Below the pieces are notes generated by a model. That model was given only the letters and a program-made list of their open reading frames with translations. It was not told the DNA's origin and ran no database searches. From assembly GCF_002266425.1 (NCBI RefSeq), contig NZ_NPMN01000014.1:47300-111299 (forward strand): 64,000 nucleotides of DNA. Reading direction: 5' to 3'. Numbering within the stretch: the stretch's first letter is position 1; the number at the start of each line of letters is the position of its first letter. This stretch comes from Tissierella sp. P1. GTDB taxonomy: Bacteria; Bacillota; Clostridia; Tissierellales; Tissierellaceae. Below, piece after piece: positions 63,935 to 64,000 of this stretch. Made by a program: the position numbers and the translations under genes.

Positions 63935-64000
63935 ATATTAGACTACGCTTTTAAAACTATAGTCGTTAATCTTAAATTGAAGATTTACAGTTTCCAATTT

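Noticed and set aside
1..64000. tRNA, rRNA, CRISPR, intact IS or prophage genes
   Set aside because: I looked on both strands and saw no convincing example. Short or weak tRNA-like folds could still be missed without a search tool.

Overview
The window looks like chromosome from a low-GC, endospore-forming, motile anaerobe of the Clostridia or Tissierellia. This rests on very AT-rich DNA, an alpha/beta-type spore protein, a SleB-like cortex hydrolase, chemotaxis receptors, clostridial-type c-di-AMP and Fur control signals, and a UGA-containing (selenocysteine) gene of the glycine/D-proline reductase family typical of Stickland amino-acid fermenters. No rRNA, tRNA, CRISPR array, intact insertion sequence or prophage was recognised.

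Layout. 1-3.7 kb: a secreted MBL-fold lipoprotein with a DUF3006 partner, an azoreductase, a pirin and a short spore protein. 3.9-9.1 kb: a zinc-ribbon protein and two chemotaxis receptors, the second a cytoplasmic receptor domain fused to a complete family 5 solute-binding protein. 9.2-19.7 kb: an XPD/DinG-type helicase with a nuclease-like N-terminus, a two-component system beside an ABC exporter (minus strand), YaaA, an RlmD-type rRNA methyltransferase and a small membrane protein. 20.1-26.1 kb: a complete oppABCDF (Ami-type) peptide importer. 26.5-28.2 kb: two paralogous small membrane proteins with an orphan Cache-domain protein.

28.2-50 kb is an accessory, partly decaying region. It holds a MerR regulator with a 19-bp-spacer promoter, a frameshifted serine hydrolase, a HAD gene with a stop, and then, at 32.6-42.7 kb, the most unusual part. 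This is a tandemly amplified LysR-linked locus whose central gene is a single-chain GrdE/PrdA-like plus PrdB-like reductase with an in-frame UGA (Sec). It is accompanied by a B3/4-domain protein, an EamA transporter, two QueG-like 4Fe-4S proteins (one broken) and four DUF3841 genes (two broken). Relics of the selenoprotein gene, a DUF3841 gene, its terminator, the LysR gene and the LysR operator show that the locus was duplicated and one copy collapsed. Downstream lie an SLH/alpha-beta hydrolase, a propeller relic, a CPBP protease, acetyltransferases, a DacA-type carboxypeptidase and a nucleotidyltransferase.

50.4-64 kb returns to housekeeping genes: an alkaline-phosphatase-fold membrane protein, sleB behind a c-di-AMP riboswitch, a hydroxyacid dehydrogenase with glycerate kinase, a TetR-GNAT pair behind a double-palindrome operator, the sufCBDSU iron-sulfur assembly operon behind a 7-1-7 Fur box, and an L,D-transpeptidase. 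All assignments come from reading the sequence; no database search was run.
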